Assembly: GCA_030248295.1 (NCBI GenBank)
Contig: JASANH010000647.1
Coordinates: forward strand, 186,001 to 250,000
Source: Mesodorylaimus sp. YZB2_4
Lineage: Eukaryota; Nematoda; Enoplea; Dorylaimida; Dorylaimidae
DNA length: 64,000 nucleotides
Direction: 5' to 3'
The translations under genes were made by a program, and so were the position numbers. This document shows positions 10,566-22,382 of the stretch, piece by piece. A model generated the notes under the pieces. The model had not been told where the DNA came from. It searched no databases and worked only from the letters and a program-made list of their open reading frames with translations. The stretch's first letter is position 1. Every line of letters begins with the position of its first letter.

Positions 10566-12084
10566 GATAACCAACGTCCACTCTGGTCACCGTCCACCTT
10601 TTTTCAGCGAAAGTCAATTGGTCGAAGTCGTCAAGAAATGGAAAACCAAGGCGAAAAAGGGGCTGACGTTCTTCTCGCAGAAAGGTGAATATCGTATTTG
10701 GCGGGCGCGTGGCGAGTGCTGGCCATAAAAGGAGCTCGGTCTTCCGGTGCCCAATCCGGTTTAACCTTAGATTGGCCTTTGTGAAGGTGTCGAGGAGTTT
10801 TTCAAATCGCCTATCTGGCACACATCGAGCACAAGTTTACGATGACCAGTTTTTCATTTTTCACTCTTCGTTTCAGTACGGGCCATGGTCATCGTCGTGG
10901 AACGTATCTCAAGAATTCACCCGGCGTCAGCGAAAACATTCTCCTTCGCCTGATATTTTCTTAGAATCGCGGTCATTGGGCTTTTCTAAACAGAAAAAGA
11001 CCTGACTACTGCGTCTAACATACATTTCTCGACCACACCTCTGTTCGCACCAACAACTTTCACTGCCCCCGTAAATGACCATTCGCGCGAGCATCATGGG
11101 TGTTTTTCTAGAAAACCAATGTCCAGATTGATCACCTGGTCTTCTTGTTATGGGAATCGTCTAAATACATGGCAAACATCCTTGTCATTTAGAGCATTAC
11201 AAAAGATGATTTCGCCCTCGAGGACACACATTTTCACTTGAACTGCTTGCTGACAGCGTGGCCGTGTCCAAGGAGGGTGAACGAGGACGTGTTCTTGACC
11301 ACTCAACCGTGCGCAAACAAGGTGGGTGGAAACTTCCAGCCATGCCATTTGTAGAAAATAAATGGATAATTTGATCTGAAAATTTTATTTTTACCTTTCT
11401 TGTTCATATCCTGCCTTGCACGGGTGCATGCGCCCAGAGGGTTCATTTGTGGCATTTTTCCTATTTTTGCACGTACAGCATATTTTTGTGTTATTTGGGA
11501 CCGTATTCTTGATTCTGACTTGAAGACTAATTACATCCGAACACTACGTTTTTATGACAGGATTTCCAATGTGCCTGGGATCAATGCGCACGGGCCTCAA
11601 AATTGACTAGCGTCAACGGATGAGAGAACAATGCAAAATTCGTAGTGTCCAAAAATGAATACGATTGCAATAGGGCGTGAAGTCAGAATTCAAAGAGGCA
11701 GTAAAGAACACGTATAGTCTGTTCTACCAAGTATTTTATGGATTCACGAAAATCATATATCCTTCTTCGCCACAAATAAATTAGGGCTGGTCTCTTGTCG
11801 AATGGCTTCGTCTAGCATGAGGCAAAGTTGACTAATGCAGTTTCTGTGCTGCTCTTTTCCAATTAGGTGAGTACTCCTGGGCATCATGTCAGTTTGGCTG
11901 TGCCTACGCTTCTTCGCTTATTCCAGTCTAACCATGGATTTTCGTCACAGATGCTTGCATGATTTTGTAGTCGTTACCAATCACCGTGCGCAAATACACA
12001 GCTGAACATAAAAGTCCAAATGGCCTTTTTTACTGATCACAAGCAGTCAGCTGTCAAAAATAAGACACAGCCATCTCTAAATAT
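10566..12084. other. Intergenic, no gene seen
   Basis: About 1.5 kb between the serpin start and the 3' end of the small secreted-peptide gene. No family-like open frame on either strand. The part next to 10565 is the presumed serpin promoter. Confidence 0.4.
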
Positions 12085-12739
12085 TTAGCCCTTGACCGAG
12101 AATCTGTACAGTTTCTGTCTATGATCGTGTTGATCATTCTTGGCCGCAATCAGGTTGCCCAGCTTGGATAAAATGCTGTTCAAATCGCTTGGATCACCTC
12201 GTTTGGCGAAAAGACCTGCTTCGGCATTTGATGCCCCGAAAATGGGTTGCGCTGAAAAACCAAGCAGCTGCGTGAAAAGTGAAGAGCTCCTTTGCTCTAC
12301 TTGGAGTGGCCACAGCTTTGGATAACTTGAATAAGGCCCTTGTTTCTGGCCGATTTCGTTGCAGTCCCAAAAAAGGATGCGAGTTAGTTTTATGGCTGCT
12401 TGATACTTTAGGTTGCGGGTGTCCCGCAGGAGAAGCCGTTATTAAGTGCAGCAGTGGATTTGCAATCACCTACAGTTTAGTTTTCTTGGTATAGGTCTAC
12501 TCACGTGGCTCGGGAGGCCGAGTTCGAACCAGGCCCGGCTTTTTCTCCATTCAGGGAGGCGTGATTTTGCAAACGTCGACCTAGCGAGGGGGCTGCCCTT
12601 GCTTACTTTCAGCGTTGAACCCCAAGCCATCGTCCGGTTCATCGGCCAGCGGTACTTGCGGTCGTCCATTTGCAAAGTCCATCTGCGAGGCGAATACAGC
12701 GACGAGTAGGAGTAAGCTACAATTGAGTGCTCGAACCAT
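12085..12739 (-). CDS. Small secreted peptide precursor (candidate neuropeptide/hormone)
   Basis: Two minus-strand exons, 12739-12607 and 12251-12085, join in phase 1 to give 99 aa. The N-terminus is a classic signal peptide (MVRALNCSLLLLVAVFAS), with likely cleavage near ANG or soon after. An acidic spacer follows, then a dibasic KR in GLFAKR. The 37-residue remainder begins GDPSDLNSILSKLGNLIAAK and ends SVKG before TAA, so the final Gly could donate an amide. The size and order (signal, spacer, KR, C-terminal peptide with terminal Gly) fit a neuropeptide or peptide-hormone precursor. There is a faint resemblance to PDF-type peptides (NSxLxxL pattern) but I cannot assign a family. Splice sites are canonical (GTAAGC donor, TTTTTCAG acceptor). 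A small non-hormonal secreted protein is the alternative. Confidence 0.65.
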
Positions 12740-14627
12740 TTTTGACATTCACGAAATTAGAAGCCGACGCGATTGAACAGCCAGAAAAGCAACAGGCTCT
12801 GTCCCAGTCACTGATGCACTGGGTCGAGTAAGAAGAGTCTCGAACGTAGAACAAAAAGCGTTTTTAATTTTCGACGAGTATCGAGTTGTGGGGGCCTCGG
12901 CTCGAATCGGAAGCAGGTGAAGCCTTGTTGCGTCAATGCGCGGGTGTACGCTGCTAGGACGAATGATGAGAAAATCTTTCCGTTCCCAGAACACAAGACA
13001 TCAAATCCGTCTCCTCAAGCAGCACACATTTCCGGAATGAAGTCTCCTTGTCTCAGCTTGACGTCGTTCCGGTTTGTCGAACTTAAATTAAAACCAGATC
13101 GATACCACTCGAAAACATTTGAAAGAAATAGTAAGATACGTGACATTAATAGTAGCCTCCTGGTTGGCCGAGCAAGTCTGTTGACACGGACCGTCAGCAG
13201 GGGCCCTATTTCCAAGGACCTGGGGCGGGCTAGCTGCCCACGTTCCGAATGGCCTTGGTTGCAAGGAGCATTCATGACCTATGGCTTCTTGCCGTCTAAT
13301 AGAAGGCTTCTATGTGTCAAGCAATACCTTTGAATGACGGTCCGTGACGCACAAAGTCTAAGATGCGTTGGAGTTTTATCAGAAGACCACCGGGGGGCCG
13401 CACTAACGCGACTAGGCACGTCGCTAGGTTGCATGTGCATATCAGCCCAAACAACAAACTGGACTAGAATATACTGTAGACAAGTAAGTCCTCATAACTG
13501 ATTCCCTGGTGCTGCAAAGGCCTAAGGGCGAAGGTGAGGCAGATGGCACTAACGCACATGCGGTCACTTTACAAAAGTGCACAGGTCAAGTACGACCTGA
13601 GCTGCCCAGTATTGACAGTCAACTTGTGCCGACATCGGTATAAGAATCAGTATTGAACTGATATCGATATCTACTTTCGCGCTTTGCAGCGGGAGTTACA
13701 GAAGAGGCAGACACACTGTGATAAGTTAGCAAAATCCGATTCACTGTGTCCACCAAGTACGTTCAGGAAGCCTTTTTCAAATGACCGTTCGATCTGGCCA
13801 AGCGTGCAATATGATGACCTCAGCATTATATGAGGCAATTTTACAGCGGGCGGGAACTGGACGATTGTCTGAAGAATATGTTAGTCGGTTGCCTTGAGTG
13901 AGCCAGCGGCACTCGGCAATTACTAGTGAACAGTACTGTATCTATGGAAACAATAAATGGATGAATAATCCCCAAATTGAGAAGACTGCGTGGCAAGTCC
14001 ATCGCCATACGAAATTCCCAACGGAGGAACTCACGAGCAGAGACCATTACGAAGAATGAGAGGCCGAAGCAGCTAGCTGCTGGTTTGACCGGCCAGTGAT
14101 AAAAAGATTTCAACAGTAAGACCCTTCCGGTGGCCACTTCACAAATCTTGATCATCCTGTCCTGTCTTCTGTGTGGCAGAGCACCCACGCAGGCACAGGC
14201 ACGGGGAAGGTGCGCAGGTCACACAGGCTCCTGTCATTCAGGCTGTGTCCGTAGGTGAACTACTAAACACCAAGATGCCCAATCGTATATATTGGAGCGT
14301 ATATAATCGCTGTGATGGGGGTGACCACGATGGTACAGCATGGACGCAGTAAGCTGGACCTGCACAGGGAATACTTCTACTCAGGAGGAAACTTTTACTC
14401 GTTCACAGCATAGAAACACCGCTGCAGTAAAAGCGATGTAGTCCCTCATCCATCAGCGCCATCAAGGAATCCCTATGCTCCATTGAACAAAGTCCACAGC
14501 GCTGTGGCTAGCTCGTGTCCCTCGCGTAAGTGGTAGATAATCAAAAATGAGGTAGTCTCTAAAATTAATCTTTCTCTCGAGTAATAATTTCATGTTTCAA
14601 ATAGTCTAAATCTGTGCCCTCCCTTTG
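12740..14627. other. Intergenic, no gene seen
   Basis: Several open frames occur on both strands but none has family motifs or consistent splice structure. The start of the region presumably holds the promoter of the secreted-peptide gene. Confidence 0.4.
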
Positions 14628-14699
14628 GCCGTGATCGTCTAGTGGTTAGGACATTACGTTGTGGCCGTAATAACCCAGGTTCGAATCCTGGTCACGGCA
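14628..14699 (+). tRNA. tRNA-His: tRNA-His (GTG anticodon)
   Basis: A 72-nt cloverleaf: acceptor stem GCCGTGA pairs with TCACGGC, D arm contains TAGTGGTTA, anticodon loop TTGTGGC with anticodon GTG, and T loop TTCGAATCC. Both internal Pol III promoter boxes are present and a T-run follows immediately. There is no intron. The G at 14627 would supply position -1, though in eukaryotes that G is usually added after transcription. Confidence 0.95.
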
Positions 14700-15193
14700 T
14701 TATTTTTGCTTTTTTCCTTTTGTTTTCCGTGCTTTACATTTTCTTTTAAAATTATTTTGTGCGCAGCGTGAACAGAATTTTGCATGCATAAGTTACCTTC
14801 AGTGCCAGTTTATACTTCCCCTATTGGCACAGTATGTACTGTTGAGCATGCCTCTGAAAAGGCACTCACCTCTGCCACTCGAGCACCTGCCTAGGATCAA
14901 AATTTAAAATGGCACAAGTCGGTGTCTCCATGGTAGTCGGTCAAAACACAGCAGGGCCAACCGTGGCAGGGCACGCGTCTCCAAGGTCGATTCTTCTGCT
15001 CTATATGCCCTATAAGGATGCCACGCCCGGTCCAGACGCATCGATCGACTGCTGGCTGCCCGCGTCATTTGCCTTCCTTCCTCCCTTTCCACCCGAGCCT
15101 GTCTGACTACACTGCCGCTTTGAGAGCCTCGCAATCTCACCAAGCCAATCTCGAGTTGGAGCAAATAAACGGCCACTCCTAAGAATTGTCGAA
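14700..15193. other. tRNA 3' flank and thioredoxin promoter region
   Basis: T-rich tract (Pol III terminator) directly after the tRNA, then sequence leading to the thioredoxin start at 15194. Open frames here lack motifs. Confidence 0.4.
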
Positions 15194-15736
15194 ATGGTCA
15201 AAGAAGTCAAGAGCGATGTAGGTTCCACCCACGACCGAACTGACCATTGTCCACTTTCTGATATCTTTTAAGGCTGAACTGGACAGCGTGTTGGGCGAAT
15301 CTCATGGGAAACTGGTGGTTATCGATTTCTTCGCCACCTGGTGTGGTCCGTGCGTGAAGATCGCTCCATTCATCGAAGAACTCAGCCACTCTTATTCAAA
15401 TGTGGTCTTTCTCAAAGTAGATGTGGATGGCGAGGGAGTGGTAAGTCCCTTTCTGCCCTCCCTGCAGTCCCATCTTACAGTATTGTATATTTGGATTTCC
15501 CGCCAAAATTTAAACTGAGGTCGACCTCTTTTGGAACCAGTGCACCCAGACTTGCATGCCCATCGCTGACAGGCACCCACCAACCATTTCATTCATTTTA
15601 GCAAGACTCGATTCAAAAGCATCAAATCAACTGCATGCCCACCTTCGTCTTTTTAAAAGATGGCAAACAAATTGATCGTTTGGAAGGAGCCAGCGAAGAC
15701 GAACTGAAGGAGAAGGTTTCCAAGCACGCCACTTAG
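15194..15736 (+). CDS. TXN: Thioredoxin
   Basis: Small dithiol-disulfide oxidoreductase. Three exons, 15194-15217, 15273-15440 and 15602-15736, all joined in phase 0, giving 108 aa, the usual length for cytosolic thioredoxin. The active-site motif WCGPCVK follows VVIDFFATW. The conserved cis-Pro segment [11 protein letters not shown] is present, with the Cys before MPTF typical of animal thioredoxin. No signal or transit peptide, so it is cytosolic or nuclear. The gene is convergent with nischarin, whose stop lies about 430 bp downstream. Confidence 0.95.
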
Positions 15737-16168
15737 AAGTACCACCGCCACTGAGGCTTACTGTAGACAGCCTAGCTAACCAGGCCACACATAGAGCATA
15801 TTTTGCAGTGCAGCACTGATCGTGAGTATCCTTACTGTACCAGCACCAGATCCGTTTTGTCAAAACTAGGATAAAGTCAGACCAAAAGCACCAGATCTCC
15901 CATCCAACTCGATATCAAAATGGCCCTAAGCTTTTCTCTGGAATACAAAAAAATTGAAAAGGAACCATAAAATGTGGTGACATAAAATCCTGTCTCCTCC
16001 CCATCAGGCTGGCACATTCTATACAATTTGGCTTGATCCATACATCTAATCGCATACGTGTAAAAGCATAGATAAAAGCTAGTGTTTCACCTTCATATTG
16101 CAAGTGATCCATCACAAGTTATCTGGCCCAGCTCGAGACTATACCATTCTCACAAGTGAGCATTGGTG
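15737..16168. other. Convergent intergenic region (3' ends of TXN and NISCH)
   Basis: Shared 3' flank between the thioredoxin stop (15736) and the minus-strand nischarin stop (16169-16171). No further gene seen. Confidence 0.5.
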
Positions 16169-19100
16169 CTACTGCGACGCCTCGGCATCTTCACCGGACG
16201 CTTGAGCATCAATTCTCTGCTGCTGCTGTAGTTTCTCTACTGTGTTCGATGTCGATGGTTCACTCGCCCCGCTACTATGAGAGTTCAAAATGGGAATATC
16301 CGGATTTAAGGCTCGACAGATTTGTTCACTCGTTCGTTTCAGTTGTCGTTCCCGATCTTCCTTCGCCTTTCGTATGGCAACTCGAACGCCCACCGTGTCC
16401 GATTCGCGTTGACTCGCTAACTCGCCATCAAGTCGCAGTTCGGACAACCGATCGGCGAATGCCTCCAAAACTCGTGTTCTATACTCGACTCTAGTTTCCA
16501 GAGGATTTCCGCTCAAACGCAGAGTTTCCAAACACGGTAAACGGCCCAGAGGTCGGACATCGGATGCTTGAGCGATACAATTGTCTCGAAGATCCAAATA
16601 CTGAAGTGAGTACAATTTGGACAGCCCTGAAAAATAATTTGTCTGAGCCTATAGTCCCCCCTGCCTCTCACACTAGGTGCGCACTCACCTGCCGGTGTCG
16701 CGTCAAAAAGTGTCCGGATCGTAATGTGTCCGGCGGACGCATTAAGACGGGGTCACCCCCTGTCGTAATAAGTCCGGGGTCATCGAAATGTGTCCGCTTG
16801 GTAAATTAGGGAAATCAAACGAAGGATATGTCAAAAGCCTCGCAGAAAAGGTCGAATTATAAAAGAGCAAAGGCATGGCCAAATTGCACTGAACCTGGAA
16901 TGCGTACTGATTAATGACTTTATTTACTAATGTCGGCACTGATAAGTTCTAATCTGCACTGATAAGTTGTGATCTATCGCCCCGTTCGACGAGCCCCTCA
17001 TTTAAAAGGCTTGTTAGACATTTTAAAAACAAAAATGCTGTAACACCAGAACGCTGGAATAAGTTTTTTCTTTTTTTACAGTGTGGTAGAGCGCAGTATA
17101 TGCTACAGCAAAGTGTGAACTAGTACTGATACTAATGAGTTATTCAGAAGCACATACTCGTATATCAATTAGTTCTGACCTGATTACTGATTATTTATAA
17201 GTGTGATCTTTATTGAACACAGGGATGAATTTGGAAACCCGAGACAGGCTACAGTAACTACAGCGTAGTGGCATAACTAGATAGACATAACCAATAAAAA
17301 GCTTGCAAAAGGCAAACGTGTTGTCATGGAGGAGAAACAATGTCTATTTTGGTCGGACACATTACGATAACCCCAAACACATTTCGACATCGTAATATGT
17401 CCGCCCGGACTCATTACGATGGCGGACACATTACGTCATGACACCGGCCGTTTCGTGCACTGTGTCCCTTCACCCTCAAGTGTACTTACATGTCATCACT
17501 GCTTACCTTGTACAAACCGAATACGATTACCATTCAGCAACAACTTTTTTACATTGCCCAATTTTTTATGCCAATGTTCCACGCTTTCGATACGGTTGTT
17601 TGATAAATTCAATTCCGTCAGTCGAGGCAGATGTTGCAAATATGCAATATCCGTCAAGCCGTTGCACGTCAGGTTCAAGTTTTCTAAGTTGTGCAGGCAC
17701 ATCTGAAACATAAGTATAACTGCAGCTCATGCATGCATCAAACGTGACGATCCAGAAGGGCCTGCCAACCCATCCATATCCAGTTCTAGTCATGGAAAAA
17801 GAGCAGAAAGCAGTTTACCCTTGATTTTATGGCATCACCTTTAACAAGAAAGCTTGATTCTGAACTGAAAATGTGTTTATTCCACCCCGCTTTGTTTTAC
17901 TAACAAGCTCCCTAGCCCGCGGGAAAGGGCTGAAAATCGACCCTTCCCTAGAACGATCAGGACGGGTAAAAAAGTTTTCGGCTCATCTAGTTCAACAAAC
18001 AAAACAAAACAGGATGAACTATACAGTATTTTTACTGTATTTTGAGTCAGGTAAAACCTCTTTCTAGCATCTAACTAAGTTTTTCTGTCCGCCAGATACT
18101 GTACACACGTCAGGGTCCCTTTATACCTTCAGGCGGATACCTAACGACTATTTATGTGCGGTTGACCGAGGAGGTCTTCATCACATGAATATAGTCGCCA
18201 GGTTTCCGCCTGGTAGTAAAAATCGACTCTGAGGCGCCAAGAACACATTTACATGGAGAGTTACTTTTCCAGGCCCAGAAGTACGTCGATATGGCAGTGA
18301 CTAGCGCTAAAAAACCACTCTGCTAGGTACCAGTATGATATGAACGTGTGCCCTGGAAGCCATGCATTTTTCAAGTCTTCGCACAACTTCTTTGAAACAT
18401 TCGAATTTCAGCCCTCTCCCCAATGTGTTCTCTTCCAGCATACAAGGGCCATGGTCAATCTCTGCACAAATGATCCTAAAAATTTCTACCAAAATTTTTC
18501 CCCATGATCTTACTTGCAGCTTCCCTAGCAGCAAAAAATATGCGCACCTAAACCACGTTTTCAGTCAGCTTCAGTAGTGGAGATAGAGCATCCTAACCCA
18601 AACATCGGCACCACCACTTACCATAGAATGATCCAAGTCACGTATCTGATTAAACGAGAAATCGACCACTTTTAATTTATCCCACCTCTGCACGTCAGTT
18701 TGAGAACTGGTAGCATCGACATCGCATTGTTCAGCAACCGAGCCGTCAACGTCTTTCTCGAGCAACATTTCCTATAATAACTCCCATGTAGACTGTATCC
18801 CACACGAGTCCCCTTCAGCCGAGCATACCTTCGGATAGTGCAATGTATAATGGACAGTCAACGAATTGGTCGTATGACGACACGAACCAATCCCAGAAAT
18901 CATGGCCGGATCGCAATCCACTATCCACAACGAGACGATCGATTTGAAAGAGTTTAGGCTGAATGGCAATTTCTGAGGATTTATGTTACTTGATCCAATC
19001 GTCTTCGATTTGCTGCCTTGAACCTAAAATCACAGTTGTGTTTCGATACGTTCATCCTCAAACCAATGCTCTTCGCCATCCTCCAATTAAGCACAAAATG

Positions 19101-21854
19101 ACCACACTTACTTTCAAATGCTGAAGGCGGTGTACAAAATCAAGCACGTGACCAAAGTCCAGCTTCGGGTCACCCGCTTCTGAAAATGACATGACATAAG
19201 TACATCGTTTAGCCAAACGAACCAAAATTCTTACCACAAGTTGGTTCAGGCAACTTCAAGCGCTCGGTTATCGAATGTAGTTCCAAAGTGGTCAATCGAT
19301 AATATTCACCATTCGTCAGCCATTTTTCGCCATTCTCGTAGAATTTGGACGAGAGTTCATCAACGACTGCGTGGACTTCCTACAAAAACACGTTTGTCAT
19401 TCCCCAAAATATCTTGCTATTGTGCAGTTGTTATTCAACAGAAACACGATCCTTTTGCTGACTTCCTACTGTAAACTGATCAGCCCACGGAGAGGCACGA
19501 CTGGCACTAACGATTCGTCAAGTGGGAAAGGTCAGTGTATTCCCTTTTCGAAAAACCTATTTGTGAAAAGACTGTTCGAGACGGGAATACGTCTGTTCCT
19601 CACCGTAAAAAACACGACACACACGCGTAGTCACCCCTAGAAAACACTGTGTATTTTCGTTGTTTGTTATATGCGTTACACTCATCATGCGCGAAAACCG
19701 TGCCCATCGTCGGTTCAAGGTAAATAATGGCCGACGCCACCTCCTCGTCTTTCCATCCGGCACACGGCTACCGTACAGTCCAGTCCTTTCGGTCTATGAG
19801 TAACGTCCAGTCGTACACGAACGGAGAAAATGTCGGAACCGAATAACAACAATACAAATTCTGACGGAGAAACTGCCAAAAAATGCGATTGTCCTCGGGT
19901 GCCTCCATTGGCTCGAACCCAATTAATATGCGAATTATTGGCATTCATTCTTTGCGTGCTCGTTACATCGGCTCAATTAGGCCTTATCGATTTCTACTTT
20001 GTTTATCACGGTCAAACCCTGCTTTGGCTGTTTTGGATCGTGGCTGATTGCTTAGTAATTTCGGTCATGTGCTGGCTTCTTCATTTTGCTATCAACTACA
20101 GCCGCAGATGTTTGAAACGACCATGCGCAAGTGACGATGATGAAAATATTCAATACGCCTTCGTCGTATGGCTGGTCTATTCGCTCGTACTATTGGCTAA
20201 AATCGCTACTTTCTTTCCGCTATATTCACCTAACCTGATACCAAAACAGGCGGAAAACGAAACTGAAGAAGCGAAATTGGAGAAACCGACGATCCTATGG
20301 GGTCCGATTACACTCAAGTTTATTTTAGCCTTATCAGCAGTTATTTTCTTGCTTTTGGTACTTAGTCACCATTACAATCGGTTAAACAAACCAAGAGCAA
20401 CATATCTTAGTTATCTATCCAGTGCTATTAGCATCGATTTGTTAGATAGCGTACTTTTCTTAGAGCTTCTCGTCGAACCGTCGATAGCACCGAGATTAGA
20501 AGCTAACCCCGTGCTTGGAGTAGTCATACTAATCTTTGCCTGTTTCAACTTCGTCCTGCCCACATTTTCCTTGTTCAAACTACGATATAAGAAAGGCCTG
20601 CCTAGTTGGGTTCCCTTGCCCTACGACAAGTTATACGCCCTCTTTTATCTCCTTTTCGTCAACGTCCCCTATTTGGTGATCCGAGCTTATTTATGGCGAC
20701 AAGTTCGACGAGATGTTAGCATTTTCGTGGTCAAGAACATGATCATGATCACAGTGGGAATGAGAGATGTTTGGATGTCGTTCTTAATTTGGAAGAAGAA
20801 GAAAAATCAAAAAAGCGAAACGAAAAGAAACGACGAATCTGGTTCGTCAGCGGAGTGATGAAACTATAACTTCTTATAGGATTATGCACGCACGTACCTA
20901 CACCTCATGAGGATAAGGTGTGCTGATGTGTTCTTTGCTGTATTTCATGTTGAATAAAACTGAAAATCACTTACATATTTGTGAAAATCTAAAAATCGTG
21001 CCAATGGTCTTGGAATGCAGCTGACTCGTCGACAATTCTTTTGCAGCCATACTTCCAATTCGAATACGATGCGTAAATATCTTTCCAATTCCTCTTTCCT
21101 CTTTTTCACGAAATCTTCATCCAAATTGCCCACTAACTTTTTCGGCGGCAAGATTGATTGTTTCAGACACGATGCAAATCTATGACGATCGAATTCAGCA
21201 AAATCTGAGTACCGACGCTCGCATGTCCAATTGTACTCGCCAACATTGATCTGAATGGCGTAGGTCTGAAAAAAATCCAGCTGTAGCTAGAATGACAAAA
21301 ACTTTAATATTAAACTGTACTGTAGGCCTATGCCATTCGTGCCGGCTGTGTTTCCTTGAGTACAGAAATACGCCCCTCCTAATAAAATTAATTTGCGGGG
21401 TAAGACAACCTCAAGCGCCTCAAAAATTGAGCATGTTGCATGCCGAAAGATCGCACAACCAGCAGGGCTAAAAGTCATTCGGAAAACCATTGGCTTTTTA
21501 CGACTTCGTTTTGTTAAGAGCATAAAGCCAGACTGATCAAGCTGCGTCTGAACCTACCCTATCACAATGATTTGACTCCTACATTTGAGATGCAGACTAG
21601 AATGCCCATAAGCTATACTCCAAAAAATTTTTTCCTTTTCTACTGGGTATTCTAGTACGGGCGAAAGTGGCCAAATCTTTTGGCCTACTTTCCCTCACAG
21701 CACACGCTCTCATACAGTAGCGGAGCTGATCTGTAAAAAGAAGACCAGACTAATATCTTACCACAAAATTTTTATCCACAAACTTATAATTTAAAATTCG
21801 TATAAATCGATCTCGATCCTCTGGTTGTACATTTTCTACGCGAAATAAGGCCAT
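16169..21854 (-). CDS. NISCH: Nischarin (PX plus leucine-rich repeats), short form
   Basis: Eight minus-strand exons: 21854-21762, 21265-20975, 19379-19235, 19179-19112, 19023-18829, 18771-18622, 17702-17507 and 16626-16169. All phases agree and the product is 531 aa. Exon 2 carries the PX domain (ERRYSDF, then LPPKKLVG). Later exons match vertebrate nischarin in order: PTC..GDPKLDFGHVLDF, LPFSLNSFKSI, then leucine-rich repeats with LGNVKKLLLNGN, YSLQYLDLRDN and LPCLETL. The tail RTRVLEAFADRLSELRLD with DTV..AIRKAK equals the conserved segment after the repeats. Family role: endosomal phosphoinositide-binding scaffold linked to integrin, Rab and Rac-PAK signalling. Human nischarin is about 1500 aa, so this protein lacks the long C-terminal part. 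It hosts an antisense gene in intron 2 and a MITE-like element in its last intron. Confidence 0.9.
16691..17448. mobile_element. MITE-like DNA element in the nischarin last intron
   Basis: The ends are perfect 9-bp inverted repeats, GCCGGTGTC at 16691 and GACACCGGC ending at 17448. Similarity extends to about 20 of 26 positions. Both ends are packed with copies of a TAATGTGTCCG-type unit in inverted orientation. The 758-bp interior is AT-rich with no transposase frame. No clear target-site duplication is visible. It fits a non-autonomous terminal-inverted-repeat element lying wholly within intron 7. Confidence 0.7.
19830..20858 (+). CDS. TMEM121-like multi-pass membrane protein, nested in a nischarin intron
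   Basis: Intronless, 342 aa, plus strand, wholly within nischarin intron 2 (19380-20974) and antisense to it. After a polar, Asn-rich N-terminus come about seven hydrophobic segments, e.g. LLAFILCVLVTSAQLGL, FILALSAVIFLLLVL and VLGVVILIFACFNFVLP. The C-terminal tail is basic (KKKKN...). The arrangement with SIDLLDSVLFLELL followed by a hydrophobic helix and a VIRAYLW...SIFVVKN block resembles the TMEM121 family as I remember it, a poorly characterised membrane family. A poly(A) signal AATAAA at 20953-20958 lies about 95 bp after the stop and only 17 bp from the host exon. Membrane location is firm; family assignment is moderate. Confidence 0.8.
   Translation: MSEPNNNNTNSDGETAKKCDCPRVPPLARTQLICELLAFILCVLVTSAQLGLIDFYFVYHGQTLLWLFWIVADCLVISVMCWLLHFAINYSRRCLKRPCASDDDENIQYAFVVWLVYSLVLLAKIATFFPLYSPNLIPKQAENETEEAKLEKPTILWGPITLKFILALSAVIFLLLVLSHHYNRLNKPRATYLSYLSSAISIDLLDSVLFLELLVEPSIAPRLEANPVLGVVILIFACFNFVLPTFSLFKLRYKKGLPSWVPLPYDKLYALFYLLFVNVPYLVIRAYLWRQVRRDVSIFVVKNMIMITVGMRDVWMSFLIWKKKKNQKSETKRNDESGSSAE
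20953..20958 (+). terminator. Poly(A) signal of the nested TMEM121-like gene
   Basis: AATAAA on the plus strand 95 bp after the TGA at 20858, just before the edge of nischarin exon 2 (20975). The nested transcript can therefore end without much overlap of the host exon. Confidence 0.6.
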
Positions 21855-22354
21855 CAGAATAACGTTTTTGACGAAAGTATCTCGATATCGGTCGCATGCA
21901 CCAAAGGGCTACAATATCATGCGCGTATGATATTTCAAGAGACGAGATCTCATTCAAGTTTCTAATTTCTTGATCACTTTCTCCAACGAAACGGTTAGAA
22001 TGAAGAGTATTGGCAGGATAATAGGAGAAAGTGATATATCCGACCGGAGAGAGAACCGAAAACTCGTGAATGCGAAAAAAAGAAGTTGCGCACACTGTCG
22101 TAACTTCTAATTTTTACTCCTAGAGGCGCGAAATTCAAATCCGTATGAGTACATGAATCGATGTTCCAACAAGCGATGACGCTCGCTAGCTGGGTGCGTC
22201 CTCGCTCTGTTACACGTGAGAAGGAACATAAAAAATAGCTTTCGCGTGAAAGTTTGTTACCGTGCCTTTTAGTGACAGGTATGGTAACCTTTTCGAGTGA
22301 CGCAATTTCCGTCTCTGATACAGTGACGGAAGTTGGCAGCACCTCCCCAATGAG

Positions 22355-22362
22355 TTATAAAA
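22355..22362 (+). promoter_or_regulatory. TATA-box-like element
   Basis: TATAAAAG about 27 bp before an ATG that begins a possible small gene. The spacing would put the transcription start almost on that ATG, which weakens the link. Confidence 0.3.
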
Positions 22363-22382
22363 GGACACTTGCTGCAGTAATC

